Origin: Tritrichomonas foetus
Lineage: Eukaryota; Parabasalia; Tritrichomonadida; Tritrichomonadidae
DNA length: 31,131 bases
Assembly (NCBI GenBank): GCA_001839685.1
Contig: MLAK01000989.1
Span: 1-31,131, forward strand
Reading direction: 5' to 3'
The position numbers were made by a program, and so were the translations under genes. The notes under the pieces were generated by a model that saw only the letters and a program-made list of their open reading frames with translations, had not been told where the DNA came from and did no database searches. Position 1 is the stretch's first letter. Each line of letters begins with the position of its first letter. This document shows, piece after piece, positions 1 through 10,428 of the stretch.

Positions 1-30
<30 letters not shown>
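1..30. repeat. T30 homopolymer
   Basis: An uninterrupted run of 30 T opens the window. It may be a genuine poly-T tract, a poly(A) tail of a minus-strand retro-inserted sequence, or an assembly edge artefact. The sequence alone does not separate these. Confidence 0.9.
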
Positions 31-31
<1 letters not shown>

Positions 32-419
32 ATGAAAATTCATGAATGATTTAAAATTTCGGATGGAATTCGAACCAAAAGATAAAAAATGTGTTATCTG
101 ATAATGATACCGTTTTTATAAAGTAAATTGTTATTGATTTAACAATTAGGAATTTTTTTCATTCGCGATTTGATAAAATTATTAATTTGAATGAATTATT
201 AGGCAGCCTCCCAAAAGTAATATTTTATTCTCAGAAAAGAAATGTTTATTTGGTTGTTCCAATAGATTGAGTAAATCCTTTCAACTATTCAAAGGTTTTA
301 TTTTCATTATTTAGACTTTTGTTTGAACCACTGAATATCTTTGTGAAGATTAATTTTATGAGTTTGAGAAGGAAGTCACTTCATTTTAATATAAAATCCA
401 ATTCCTTTAACCATTTTTG
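31..419 (+). promoter_or_regulatory. upstream region of the Myb gene
   Basis: No supported gene. A CCTTT pentamer lies at 404-408, 16 bases before the ATG at 420, and a TCATTTTA initiator-like string at 381-388. CCTTT and TCA-type initiators are start-site motifs reported for Trichomonas vaginalis, so this is a plausible promoter; assignment is by position and motif only. Confidence 0.35.
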
Positions 420-1685
420 ATGAGTTCTCCTTTAATTGATATTGCGATCATGTATGTTGATGATGCGCTTTATGAGCAAGAATCACATGATCACTTAAAT
501 TCTTCAATGAATGATTCTAATATTGATGACTTGAATTCACATTCTTGTAAAAATGCTCAAATAATTAATGAAGATAAAGAAAATCTCAGAAAAAAAGCAA
601 TAGACGTATTATTGCTAATGTTAACAAATCAAATCAATTTAAATGATGGAGTTTTATTGGTAAAAAAATTCATCGGAACTTCAGCTCCTGCTGAAAAAAT
701 CTTTGATATAATAGTCACATCAGAAAATCCACTTACAAATCAAAACTCAGAAAGAGAAAGGAATAAATTAAGTGGCCGTTGTGTCGCACGGAATTGGACC
801 GCTTCAGAAGATCAACGTTTATTAAGTGGTATTTACCGATTTGGTTTAAATGACTGGCAAAATATTTGTCAGTTTGTTGGAAATTGTCGAACAAAGTCAC
901 AATGTTCACAAAGATGGTTTCGTGGATTGAACCCAAAAATCATTAAAGGGCCGTGGTCAAAAGAAGAAGAACAAGATTTAATTCGCCTTGTTCAAAAGCA
1001 TGGTGAAAAAAATTGGAAAAAAATATCGACTGTTTTATCTAATCGAAGTGATGCTCAATGCAGGTATCATTATTGTCAAATGAAAAAGTCTAATAGAATT
1101 TCAAAAATTCGATCACATTTGCATTCACAATCTTCACGACCAGCGAAAAATAATAATATTTGCTATTCAAGCAATAATGATATTAATACAAACTGTACTT
1201 CAAATAATAATGTAAATCATAACTTAAGCCAAAATCAAAACTTTTTCATCAAAAATTCGAAATCATGTCAGAATATTGAAAACGATAAAATTGATCGTAG
1301 TGACTGTTTGGAAAAGGAAAATTTTCAATTATCATCCAGTGATTTCTTTCCAAGCGAAGCTGATCTAAAAAATATAAATAAAACATTTTTTTCTCATCAA
1401 ATTTCATTTGTCGATACTTCGATTGGAGATTCAACAGAAATACAAGAAATGACAATTTGTAACGAAGTAAAAACTCAGATTTTCAATGAAGTTATTAGAA
1501 ATTGTGTTTTGGACGAAAATGATCGATCCATTTTTAATTCAATGAAAAACGAGAAAAATCGAATCGAGCAAAATCAAAATGTAAAAATTCTAACTTTGTT
1601 CGATCGAGAAAACGACGCAAATACCGAAATCGAAAATTTCAATTTTGATCTGTTTTCTCGAACTGATTTTGATTTCCTATTTTAA
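420..1685 (+). CDS. R2R3-like Myb DNA-binding transcription factor
   Basis: Predicted nuclear DNA-binding protein of 421 residues. The open frame extends to a TTG at 417, but the ATG at 420 is the sensible start. Two tandem Myb repeats occupy about residues 124-222. Repeat 1 has tryptophans at W126, W146 and W166 with normal spacing. Repeat 2 has W179 and W199, with the third aromatic replaced by tyrosine near Y216, as is common in trichomonad Myb proteins. The N-terminal 115 residues are acidic with one helical stretch (about 57-86). The C-terminal half is rich in N, S, D and E and ends in an FDF-rich acidic tail, which could act in activation. Trichomonads have large Myb families that control initiator and upstream elements; the target genes here are unknown. 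Stop TAA is followed by TAAAC. Confidence 0.9.
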   Translation: MSSPLIDIAIMYVDDALYEQESHDHLNSSMNDSNIDDLNSHSCKNAQIINEDKENLRKKAIDVLLLMLTNQINLNDGVLLVKKFIGTSAPAEKIFDIIVTSENPLTNQNSERERNKLSGRCVARNWTASEDQRLLSGIYRFGLNDWQNICQFVGNCRTKSQCSQRWFRGLNPKIIKGPWSKEEEQDLIRLVQKHGEKNWKKISTVLSNRSDAQCRYHYCQMKKSNRISKIRSHLHSQSSRPAKNNNICYSSNNDINTNCTSNNNVNHNLSQNQNFFIKNSKSCQNIENDKIDRSDCLEKENFQLSSSDFFPSEADLKNINKTFFSHQISFVDTSIGDSTEIQEMTICNEVKTQIFNEVIRNCVLDENDRSIFNSMKNEKNRIEQNQNVKILTLFDRENDANTEIENFNFDLFSRTDFDFLF

Positions 1686-2238
1686 TAAACATGTATATTA
1701 AGCAAACATTTAAGTTATTTCTATCTAAAACGGCAACAATTATATTTTGAATATATTGATTTTAACTGAAGAAGTTTACTTAGTAAAAGCCAAGTCTATG
1801 GAGATCCAAGATGTTATTACAATAATTATTGTTGAAGTAAACATAGAAAATATATCAGAAAAGCGATGAGGATGGTATATTTGCTAAATTAATTGTTTGA
1901 GCAAATATATTCCGATTATTATTTATATTCAAAAATTTCTAAAAATTTGTGGGAAAACAAAACTAATGCATATTGTTGATCACCTATCAAATGTTCTGAC
2001 TTATGATTGTCGAAGATGTTGGGAAACAATGGATAACTCTATGTAATAATGTTAGTGAGCCAAAAACATGATTGTTTCTGGAAAATTTCGATATGTATTA
2101 TCGATGCGAATGATCATTCCTTTTAGTCAGATTTTTCTCAAAATACTTCCTCTGACACTTCCTCTGTACGATAGAAGTTTTTCAATAAAATATCATCACA
2201 TCAAAACCTTTTATTTTTACATTTTATTTTGAAAACAC
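1686..2238. other. Myb-RPB1 intergenic region
   Basis: No gene seen in 553 bases. It holds an inverted repeat at 1876-1909 and, near its right end, a CCTTT at 2207-2211 followed by a T-rich stretch, 32 bases before the RPB1 ATG. That pentamer sits where a trichomonad start-site motif would be expected. Confidence 0.5.
1876..1909. repeat. 10-bp inverted repeat (stem-loop)
   Basis: Arms 1876-1885 (TATATTTGCT) and 1900-1909 (AGCAAATATA) are perfect complements with a 14-base spacer. It lies 190 bases past the Myb stop, so it could be a 3' UTR or intergenic hairpin. Such AT-rich repeats also arise by chance. Confidence 0.4.
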
Positions 2239-5200
2239 ATGAACAATAATGAAGAAACAAATTTAATCAGCGCTATTTCTTTCGGACTTTTCAACCCTGA
2301 AGATCTTATTCGTTCTTCATCATGCGAAATCAAAAATGCAGCTTTATATAAATTTGATCTTCCATTAAAAGAAGGCTTGATAGATCCGAGATTAGGAACG
2401 ATTTCTAGAGATTATACGTGTCAAACATGTCATCAAACATCATTATTATGTCCTGGACATTTTGGTCATATAAAGTTAGTCGAGCCAATGTTTCATGTTG
2501 GTTATATCAATACCATTAATAAGATTTTAAAGTGTGTGTGCTTAAACTGCGGTCGATTAAAAGTCAATTATGGAGAAAAGGAGTTTCAAAATATTATTTT
2601 CAAATATAAGGGGAAAGAAAGATTGAAACATGTGTATGAATACTGCTCTAATCGAAAAAAATGCGAAAATATTGACATGGATAAAAATCATACTAATATG
2701 AATCCTAATGTTAATCCAGATGTCGTTAAAAATGTAAAATTCTGGAATGAACTTGGATTAGATTTAAAGAATAAAGAATATAAAATTGATAAAGATTTAC
2801 GAAAAGTACAGCCTTGTTCTCATGATATTCCTTTATTTTCTTTTTCAAAAGAAGATTATCAATTTCATTTAACCAATTTAAGAGGAACTGGAAATGATAT
2901 ACTCCCTTCACGTAGTATTCTAGAAATTTTAAAGCAGATTAATGACACTGACATTGCAGCTCTTGGTCTTAATCCCAAAAGAAGTAGACCAGAATGGATG
3001 ATATTACAAGTTCTGCCAATTCCTCCACCTCATGTAAGACCACCCACACGTCTAGAAGATGGAAGTTATAGTGCTGATGATATTACACATAAATTAGCGT
3101 CGATTATTCAAGCAAACAATGCTTTAGCAAAAATGAAAAAAGATGGACTTCAATCAGTAGCCCTGCAAGAATATATTGATATGCTTCAATGGCATATCAC
3201 CACGTATTTTGTAAATGACAGACCAACAATTAAGCGTGCAACAACCAAAAATGGTAGACCTATTCGCACAATTTCAGAAAGGCTGAAAGGTAAAGAAGGA
3301 CATTTTCGAGGTAACTTAAATGGGAAAAGAGTTGATTTTAGTGCGAGATCTGTTATTTCCCCAGATCCAACAATAAGAATTGATCAAGTTGGAGTCCCAG
3401 TCGAAATTGCGAAAACTTTAACATTTCCAGAAATAGTAAACTCGAAAAATCGAGCCGAATTGGAAACAATGATCAAAAATGGACCAGATGCTTTACATGG
3501 TGCAAATTATATTATCACACCTCAAAATATGAGAATTGATTTAAAAATTGCAAGAGATAGATCCATTTTTCATTTGGATGAAAATACTATCGTTGAAAGA
3601 CACCTGAAGGATGGAGATGTAGTTGTATTTAACAGACAACCTTCATTGCATAAAATGTCAATGATGGGTCATCATGCCATTATATTGCCTGGATCGACAT
3701 TTCGATTAAATTTATCAGTAACTACTCCATACAACGCAGATTTTGATGGAGATGAAATGAATATGCATGTTCCTCAATCGCAGGCAGCTCGTGCGGAGGT
3801 AAAACATATCATGCTTGTTCCTAATCAAATTATTTCACCACAGGGAAACAAGCCAATTATTGGACTTGTTCAAGATTCTTTATTAGCAAGTCGATTAATG
3901 ACTCTAAAAAATGTATTTTTGAATAGAAACGAGGTAATGAATATAATGATGTTTATGAATAATAAAACAAAAAACTTTTGTCTTCCAATACCTTGTATCA
4001 TGACTCCAAAAAGAAAAATACATTTATGGTCTGGGAAGCAGCTATATTCCATGATAATGCCGTGTATTGATATTGAGTTGGTTAAAGATAATAACGAAAC
4101 CAATAGCTGGATCCCTCTTAAAGATGATACCAGATTGATAATTCGAAATGGCGAAATTTTGCTTGGTTTATTAGATAAAGAAACTTTAGGAAGATCAAAC
4201 AATTCTCTATCACAAATTATCATAAGTACATTAGGTAATAATGCTGCCAGTGACTTTTTAAGTCAATCACAATTAATTACAAATAGTTGGATAGAATCAC
4301 GAGGTTTTTCGATGGGCTTAATCGATGCTGTTGCTTCAAGAACTACACAAGAGAAAGTAAATACAGAACTAAGACATTTGGAAACCCAAGTTGCCCATGT
4401 CATTCAGAAAGCCCAAAATGCAAAACTTAACATTCAACCAGGAATGACTTTAATTGAATCTTTTGAATGGAAAGTAAATGCAAAATTGAACAATGCAATA
4501 AGTACGTGCGGAAACTGGTATTAGAAGATCAAAAACTCAGTAATTCATTACACCAAATGGTAAATGCAGGTAGCAAAGGAAACTTAGTAAATATTTCACA
4601 AATTATTGCGACTGTTGGGCAACAAAATATTGAAGGCAAAAGAATTAAATATGGTTTCAAAGATCGAACTTTACCACATTTCACTAAATTTGACTTTGGA
4701 TTAGAATCAAGAGGATTTTGCATTCATAATTACCTTCAAGGTTTAACACCAACTGAATTTTTCTTTCATTCAATGGCTGGAAGAGAAGGTATAATTGATA
4801 CAGCTTGCAAAACAGCTGATACAGGTTATATCCAACGCCGTTTATGCAAATCGATGGAGAGTCATTCTATTCAATATGATGGGACAGTTCGTGATTCACT
4901 TAATCAAATTATCCAATTTCTGTATGGTGGAGATGGAATGGATCCATCATCACTTGAATCTCAAAAATTAACATTAGTTTCTGATAATGAGGAAGAGTTC
5001 ATAAATAAATATCATTATGATTTTTCGATTGATATGAATCATTTTGGTCTAGGTGTAATGACTGAAAGGGCTATTGAAGACTTTCTTGATATAGATTTCT
5101 TGAAGATAAAGCATATTTTAGTCACTGAAGAACAATTATTGCGAGAGTACCGTGATTTTCTGAAAAAAGAAATCTTAATTGATGGAAGCAATATGGTTTG

Positions 5201-6995
5201 TTTACCGATAAATATCCAAAGACTGATTAAAACAGCTCAAAATATTCATCACATACATCCAATGTCAGACAAATCCAATTTACACCATGTGGAAGTAATT
5301 CAGAAAGTAAGGGAATTGGTGAATTCTTTGATAGTGGTTAAAGGTGATGAAACAATCGCTATTGAGTCTCAATATAATGCAACTCTGCTTTTAAAGATTT
5401 ATGTGTATTCGAACTTATCCTCAAAACAAGTTGTTTTCGAACACAGGCTCACTAATAAAGCTTTAAATTGGATTATTGGGGAAATTAAAGATAAATTCTA
5501 TCACTCAATGGCTACACCTGGAGAAATGGTAGGTGCAATTGCTGGACAATCAATAGGTGAGCCTTCTACTCAAATGACATTAAATACTTTTCATTATGCA
5601 GGTGTATCAGCTAAAAACGTTACTCTTGGAGTTCCTCGATTAAACGAAATTATGAATTTATCTGCTATAATTCAAACTCCACAAATCAAAGTGCATGTTG
5701 AAGAAACAGCAAAATTTGATCGGGATCATGCTAAAGATGTTCAATCACAACTTGAGTATACATCTATCCGAAAATTGATAAAACGAACTGAAATACAATA
5801 TGATCCCAAAGATTCGCAAAGCTTAATTGATGATGACCATTGGATTAGATATGCAGAATCTCCTAATAAAAGGAAATCCAAATTTGTTTTGCGTTTCATT
5901 TTAGATCATATGCAATTGATTAATAAAGACTTATCCTTAGGAAATATTTGCCAATGTATTAATGAACAATTTAGTGAAATGCTGATTGCTCACTCGAATG
6001 AAGGATGCTCAGGTGATCCAATAATCAGAATAAGAGCCATTAAAAATTATAATAAGAAATCACACATAAAATTAAACGACATGAGAATACTCTTACACCT
6101 TGAACTGTATATTTTTAACAATTTACGACTAAAGGGAATTGAAGGAATCACAAGAGTTGTAATGGACAAAGATGCTCATAGTAAAGAATGGATTCTTTAT
6201 ACTGAAGGATCAAACTATCTCGATATATTAAATTATGAACGTGTGAACTTTAAAAAAACTGTTACAAATAACATTATTGAAACTTTTAATATTCTTGGAG
6301 TAGAAGCATCCAGACAACTAATTCTTGATGAACTATCTAAAGTTTATGGTGATACCTATATTAATAGTCATCATTTACAACTTCTAGCTGATACGATGAG
6401 CCATTATGGTGAATTAAGAGCTGTTTCACGATATGGAATCTGTAAAGCGCCAACTGGAACTTTGATGAGAGCTTCGTATGAACAGACAGTCGACGTATTA
6501 TATGACTCAGCAATCTTTGCAGAAAAAGATAAAATGGAAGATGTTTCTTCCAATATTATTGCTGGAAGATTCTCTCGAATCGGAACCGGTTTCTGCGACA
6601 TGAGTTTTGATAGTGCGTGTTTACCAGTAGAAGCAAATAATAGTTTTGTACTAGAAGCAATACAATCACCCACCTGGTCAATTGATCAAGATTATGAAAC
6701 AAAAGAAATTGAAGTCAATAATGAACCCGTTGATGCATTTATGGCATCACCAATGCAATCTGATGATGAATTTGTTGATGTTGAATCAACAGACGATGAC
6801 AAACTCACGAATGAATTTGATAAGTGGTTCAATGATCCAAGCTCTGACACAATATTTGATCATTACATCACTTTCGACACGGCAAGCCCAATGCTTGAGC
6901 CAACATCGCCAATGCTGTTTGATCATCCTAACACTAAAAGTATCGTAACACCAGCATACATCTCATATGGCCCTAGGCCTCCAAGCGAAACATAA
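2239..6995 (+). CDS. RPB1: RNA polymerase II largest subunit (RPB1), interrupted by an apparent frameshift
   Basis: Catalytic largest subunit of nuclear RNA polymerase II. The 5' frame (2239-4524) carries the clamp zinc site CxxC...CPGHFGH (about residues 60-78), the switch and active-site core, and the magnesium motif NADFDGD with D501, D503 and D505. The 3' frame (open from before 4467 to 6995) carries the bridge helix region (GLTPTEFFFHSMAGREG), the trigger-loop region (AGQSIGEPSTQMTLNTFHYA), the jaw and the rest of the core. The two frames are halves of one protein of about 1,585 residues; the switch falls between 4501 and 4524 and is best explained by one missing base. The C-terminal tail (from about 6640) is acidic and has no YSPTSPS heptads, as reported for trichomonad RPB1; it keeps three SPM tripeptides. 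Stop overlaps TAAA. Identity is certain; whether the break is real, an assembly error or an intron is open. Confidence 0.93.
4501..4524 (+). other. frame-switch point within RPB1
   Basis: The 5' frame hits TAG at 4522-4524 while the 3' frame is already open. Conserved spacing between the LN and MV residues flanking this point is 22 in the yeast and human proteins as I recall them; adding one base near 4511-4514 also gives 22 and places the G of the 5' frame on the family's conserved G. A GTACGT at 4502-4507 resembles a trichomonad 5' splice site, and removing 4502-4524 (23 nt) also restores frame. That would shorten the segment to 14 residues, and the CTAAC motif of trichomonad 3' splice sites is absent. 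Confidence 0.6.
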
Positions 6996-7016
6996 AAAGA
7001 AAAAAGGAAAAAATAA

Positions 7017-7234
7017 CTAAATGCTTTTATTATGGATTAATTTATTCACATTTTGTTTATCATTGAAAGTCTGAAATTCTTCATTACGACCAACTGAAGA
7101 GAAGATTTCAAATTCACCTGTGGAATTGACCATCCTTCGAAGCAATCTTTTTCATTTTTGGTCTTTAATGCAGAGACAAAAATTTCAGACTTAATCAATT
7201 CTTTCCTATTCAATTTTCCAATATAAATTAAAAT
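7017..7234 (-). pseudogene. protein-like minus-strand fragments, unrecognised
   Basis: Two overlapping minus-strand frames look coding. One is open from 7234 to a TGA at 7048-7046 (62 codons, no early ATG). The other starts with ATG at 7133-7131 and ends at TAG 7019-7017 (38 residues, containing NSTGEFEIFSSVGRNEEF). Going from the first to the second near 7135 would give one continuous C-terminal piece of about 70 residues convergent with RPB1. No family is recognised. It may be the decayed 3' end of a gene, a frameshifted short gene or chance composition. Confidence 0.27.
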
Positions 7235-7543
7235 TCAATATTTTAGGATTTTTTTGGCTCCTATTCACAGTAAACAACGAATACTTCGCAAGCGTAAGAT
7301 CCTTTTATATCGGATTGTGTCTTATTTGTGAATATTTATTTGGTTAAAAATGAGTGTTGGACTTTTTCGAAAAGCGGGAAATATATTTGGAATTAAAATC
7401 TGTCCTTTAAGATTTATTTTGTGGCGTTCGCTGTCATTTCGGTGGAGAATAATAAGTGTTTTTTTTATTCGTCGATAAAGATTGTTTTCGTAAGAAGACT
7501 GATCTATTTGGAAGTAAATTGGGTTTTAACATCTAGAGGTTCC

Positions 7544-7559
7544 TTTCCATCGATGGAAA
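7544..7559. repeat. 16-bp perfect palindrome (ATCGAT core)
   Basis: TTTCCATCGATGGAAA reads identically on both strands. Its centre is 32 bp, about three helical turns, from the centre of the next palindrome, which has the same ATCGAT core. It lies about 118 bp upstream of the DUS2 ATG. Confidence 0.85.
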
Positions 7560-7573
7560 AACACGAATTCATG

Positions 7574-7593
7574 AAAAGAGATCGATCTCTTTT
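7574..7593. repeat. 20-bp perfect palindrome (ATCGAT core)
   Basis: AAAAGAGATCGATCTCTTTT is a perfect 20-bp palindrome about 86 bp upstream of the DUS2 ATG. It could be a dimeric-factor site, a cruciform or a mobile-element relic; no function is shown. Confidence 0.85.
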
Positions 7594-7669
7594 GATGAAG
7601 TCCGTGAATAAATAAAGGTCAATTTATTTATCGGATAGGTGAAAATATAACGGTTTCAATCAAAATTGT

Positions 7670-8638
7670 ATGAGCGAGAGGAGCCATTATGAGTTTTTTA
7701 AAGGAAAATTTTTTGCAGGTCCAATGATGAAAGTTTCAAATTTACCATTTCGGCTAATGTGCCTTGAAAATGGCGCTGATGGAGTTTTTGGCCCCGCCAT
7801 AAATTGCGAAATGCTTCTCGCATCAAACATTAAAGATGACATTTTCTATCTTGGAAATCCATCAAAAAATGAAATTTTATTTCGTACTTCTCCAGAAGAA
7901 AGAGGAAAATTAATTTTTCAACTTTTTGCAAACGATTCATCAAAAGCGGTTGAAGCGGTTAGAAAAATCTACCAATATGCATCAGCTGTAGATATAAATT
8001 GTGGATGTCCTTCGAATTTTGCCACAAGCAAAGGACAAGGAAATGCCATGTTTGAAACCCCAGAATTAATGCATGATATTGTTTCTAAATTGAGAGGAAA
8101 TTTTCCGAATTTCCCGGTTTCTGTCAAATTTCGAATAAATGAAAATCTTGAAAAATCGATTCAATTTGCAAAAGTGTGTGAACTCTCTGGAGCATCAGCT
8201 ATCACTTTGCATGGACGACTGGCCGAAAACCGCCATAAAGGTGAAGTGAAATATGATGAAATGAAAATTGTGTTTGGTGAAGTGAACGGCCAAATTGGAA
8301 AAATTGGAAATGGCGGAATCACCTCACGAGAAGAAGGAATCCAGTTAATGGAAAAAATAAAATGTGATTCAGTGATGATATCAAGTGCAGCATTAAGGAA
8401 TCCAAAGCTGTTTTCGAATCATTTCATTCAAAATAATTGTGATGTCATTCAAAATGCTCGTGATTTCATTCAAATTTGTCAAAAGCTAAATTGCCCAATG
8501 AATGAATTCCGTTTTTACTTATTAGAAATGCTCAATAAGTATAGTGGTGTATCAAGCTGTGTGGGATTTCGAAGACTGAATAATGCAAAGAGTCTTCAAG
8601 CAATTAGCGACATTTTAAATGATGATCAATATTTTTAA
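7670..8638 (+). CDS. DUS2: tRNA-dihydrouridine synthase, DUS2 type
   Basis: FMN enzyme that reduces uridine to dihydrouridine in the tRNA D-loop using NADPH. The 322-residue protein starts at the ATG at 7670 and is a TIM-barrel DUS protein. It opens with the FMN-binding AGPMMKVSNLPFR (about 16-28). The active-site motif DINCGCPS follows, with the expected catalytic cysteine at C113, and then SVKFRI and the phosphate-binding strand motifs GNGGI (about 215) and MISSAALRNP (about 235). These match the eukaryotic DUS2 group, whose usual substrate position is U20. It is shorter than animal DUS2 because it has no C-terminal double-stranded RNA-binding domain. Stop TAAAG overlaps a TAAA signal. The catalytic role is confident; the exact U20 specificity is inferred from the family. 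Confidence 0.93.
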   Translation: MSERSHYEFFKGKFFAGPMMKVSNLPFRLMCLENGADGVFGPAINCEMLLASNIKDDIFYLGNPSKNEILFRTSPEERGKLIFQLFANDSSKAVEAVRKIYQYASAVDINCGCPSNFATSKGQGNAMFETPELMHDIVSKLRGNFPNFPVSVKFRINENLEKSIQFAKVCELSGASAITLHGRLAENRHKGEVKYDEMKIVFGEVNGQIGKIGNGGITSREEGIQLMEKIKCDSVMISSAALRNPKLFSNHFIQNNCDVIQNARDFIQICQKLNCPMNEFRFYLLEMLNKYSGVSSCVGFRRLNNAKSLQAISDILNDDQYF

Positions 8639-9322
8639 AGTAAGATTGGTTTTATTGTGAACACTTTACGTTAATTTGACTTTTCATTTGACCTTCAATG
8701 TTCACGATGAAAACGGTCACAGTTTATTTCTAAAAATGATAGAAACAAAAACTCAAATTGACAGTCAAAAATTATAACTGTTAATATTATCAATAATTAT
8801 TAATGACAAAGTCGTATAAACAAGAAGAATTGAGAAAATGTATTGATCCTTTTGAATATTGATGTTTGACTTATAAGAAAAGAATAGAATGAAATGATAT
8901 ATGATTTCGCTTAAGCTAAGCTTAAAGGAATAAAGATGATATCCAATTTTTTCTTGGTTTTATTTTCAATATTGGGTACCGGTAAAAGCCCTATCTTCCG
9001 TTTTGTGAATTTTTTATACCAATTTATGCAAATCCACTTTTTGATAAATAAAAGCCCAACATTGATTTCAAATATTTTCAAATCATTTCAATATTGAATA
9101 TGCAATATTGAAAAGATAAAATAAATCTCTCACAAAATATAACGAAAATAAAAATCAAGAGAAAAGATTTAAGTGAGTTTAAAAGTGTTATATCAATAAA
9201 ATAACTTTTTAAAGATGTATACAAACCAAATAGTCTTAACGTACGAAATCACTAAAATGATCCTTATCATCAGTATTACTTAATACCATCAGTCAAAAAT
9301 CAAAACCCAAATAGCTAAAAGA
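8639..9322. other. gene-poor intergenic region
   Basis: No coding signal is visible in about 680 AT-rich bases following DUS2. It contains a near-palindrome TTAAGCTAAGCTTAA around 8910-8925 and the stem-loop at 9086-9113. Confidence 0.5.
9086..9113. repeat. 11-bp perfect inverted repeat with 6-base loop
   Basis: Arms TTTCAATATTG (9086-9096) and CAATATTGAAA (9103-9113) are perfect complements around the loop AATATG. A stable small hairpin is possible in RNA or cruciform DNA. No run of T follows that would suggest a termination element. Confidence 0.55.
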
Positions 9323-9930
9323 ATGACGAAAATTTCCCTTATCGCAAACTTCGCAAATGGCCGAATTCAAAAATATTTCGAAAATGATTCTGAAGAAGCT
9401 ATTGTTTCAGTTTTCGGGTGAACAGCTTTCAGTCAATTGTTAAATCTATATTTTATAGTTATGAGCCATATTTATTCATAGTTTTGAAATTTTGCAACAA
9501 TTAAACCGAAAAAAGAGCGATTTTGGAGGAAGCCTAAAAAAAAATTGAGAGAAGCTTTTTTTCCAAGAATCACAAAGATTATAATACTGCTTCCCATAAT
9601 TCTATTTACACTTCTTCTATCGATTTTTAATTAAAAATCGCGAAAATTTTGATAGTTTTAACTCAGTGATGTTGAATTAATTCAATTTCCATTTGACAAA
9701 TATGAATGTATTGAAATCTTTTCTGTCATAAAATTTTAGTATATGAAGAAAATAGACTGGCAGTCCTCAACAGCACATTCTCAAGCAGGGATACAGATAC
9801 AACGATTGAAAGACCAAATCAAGAAAAATGGAATCCAATATGTTTTTTTCCAGACTCAATGCCAAGTGAATTTTCTGATGACTCGCCATTTAGATGGCAA
9901 AACATTCGTAATCTTCTCATTGATGCCTAA
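9323..9930 (+). pseudogene. possible decayed gene, unrecognised
   Basis: An ATG at 9323 opens a 32-codon frame (starts MTKISLIANFANGRIQKYFE) ending at TGA 9419-9421; the same frame stays protein-like past that stop to about 9477. A second frame (9465-9548) reads FEILQQLNRKKSDFGGS and breaks at an A9 run (9536-9544), continuing in the next frame to about 9634 with a hydrophobic stretch. A third frame, open 9715-9930 without an early ATG, reads YEENRLAVLNSTFSSRDTDT and ends NIRNLLIDA. The pieces could be one gene with several lesions, a gene with unrecognised introns, or unrelated chance frames. I do not recognise any family. Confidence 0.28.
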
Positions 9931-10428
9931 ATTTTTTTTATTTATATCAAAATTATTAATATTTTTTTTATACTTCATTTTTGTATTTTGGAAAACATTA
10001 TAATTTTCGATGGAGGGTCATATGATAATAAAAAGCACGATTTATGATAAGAAATAATCAAGATATTAATGCTATAAAATCCCTTTTTATCTCAATAATT
10101 CTCAGAAATTTCTGTTGGGTTTATTTTTTTCTCACAATTTTTTTTTAGATTTGGTTTTCTCTGTATCTTGATTATTAAATTATAATATTTATATATTATT
10201 AATAGGATTACAATTAAATAATATTTAGATGACAATAATATCAACAATTATTCATTTAGATCTCTCAATAGTCTTCTACATCTAGATCTAGTTAGTTTGT
10301 ATACATCTCTTTTTAAATAAAATGCTATTTATTTTTTGTAAAGTTTCCAGCACAATTGTGAGTCGTAACGAAGAAAAATTTCAAAAGAGTTTAACACAAT
10401 AATTAAATTAAATATTTCAAATAAAAAA
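9931..10428. other. AT-rich intergenic region before kinase
   Basis: About 500 bases of very AT-rich sequence with several T runs and no coding signal that I can support. It must contain the kinase promoter if that gene is expressed; no clear initiator stands out. Confidence 0.5.

Larger units (their letters stand above)
7350..7611 (+). pseudogene. broken plus-strand reading frame, unrecognised
   Basis: An ATG at 7350 opens 42 codons (starting MSVGLFRKAGNIFGIK), ending at TAA 7476-7478. Removing one T from the T8 run at about 7460-7467 would join it to a frame reading VDKDCFRKKTDLFGSKLGFN, then TAG at 7534-7536, then 24 more codons to TAA at 7609-7611. The basic, amphipathic N-terminus could resemble an organelle-targeting peptide, but that is speculative. 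No family is recognised. It lies directly upstream of DUS2, so part of it could be the DUS2 5' region. Confidence 0.27.

Noticed and set aside
60..130. GGTTCGAATTCC on the minus strand resembling a tRNA T-arm/B box
   Set aside because: The T-stem pairs poorly, the possible anticodon loop has 8 bases, and no matching acceptor strand exists.
7490..7536. Possible intron GTAAGA...TTTAACATCTAG with a partial trichomonad 3' splice motif
   Set aside because: Joining the flanks does not give a continuous frame and the 5' site is a poor match to GTAYGT.
7421..7615. 64-codon frame from a GTG start
   Set aside because: Non-ATG start; the overlapping frame used in the 7350-7611 fragment looks more coding.
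9743..10003. 86-codon ATG frame
   Set aside because: The overlapping frame ending at 9930 has better codon content; this one ends in low-complexity F/L/I from AT-rich DNA.
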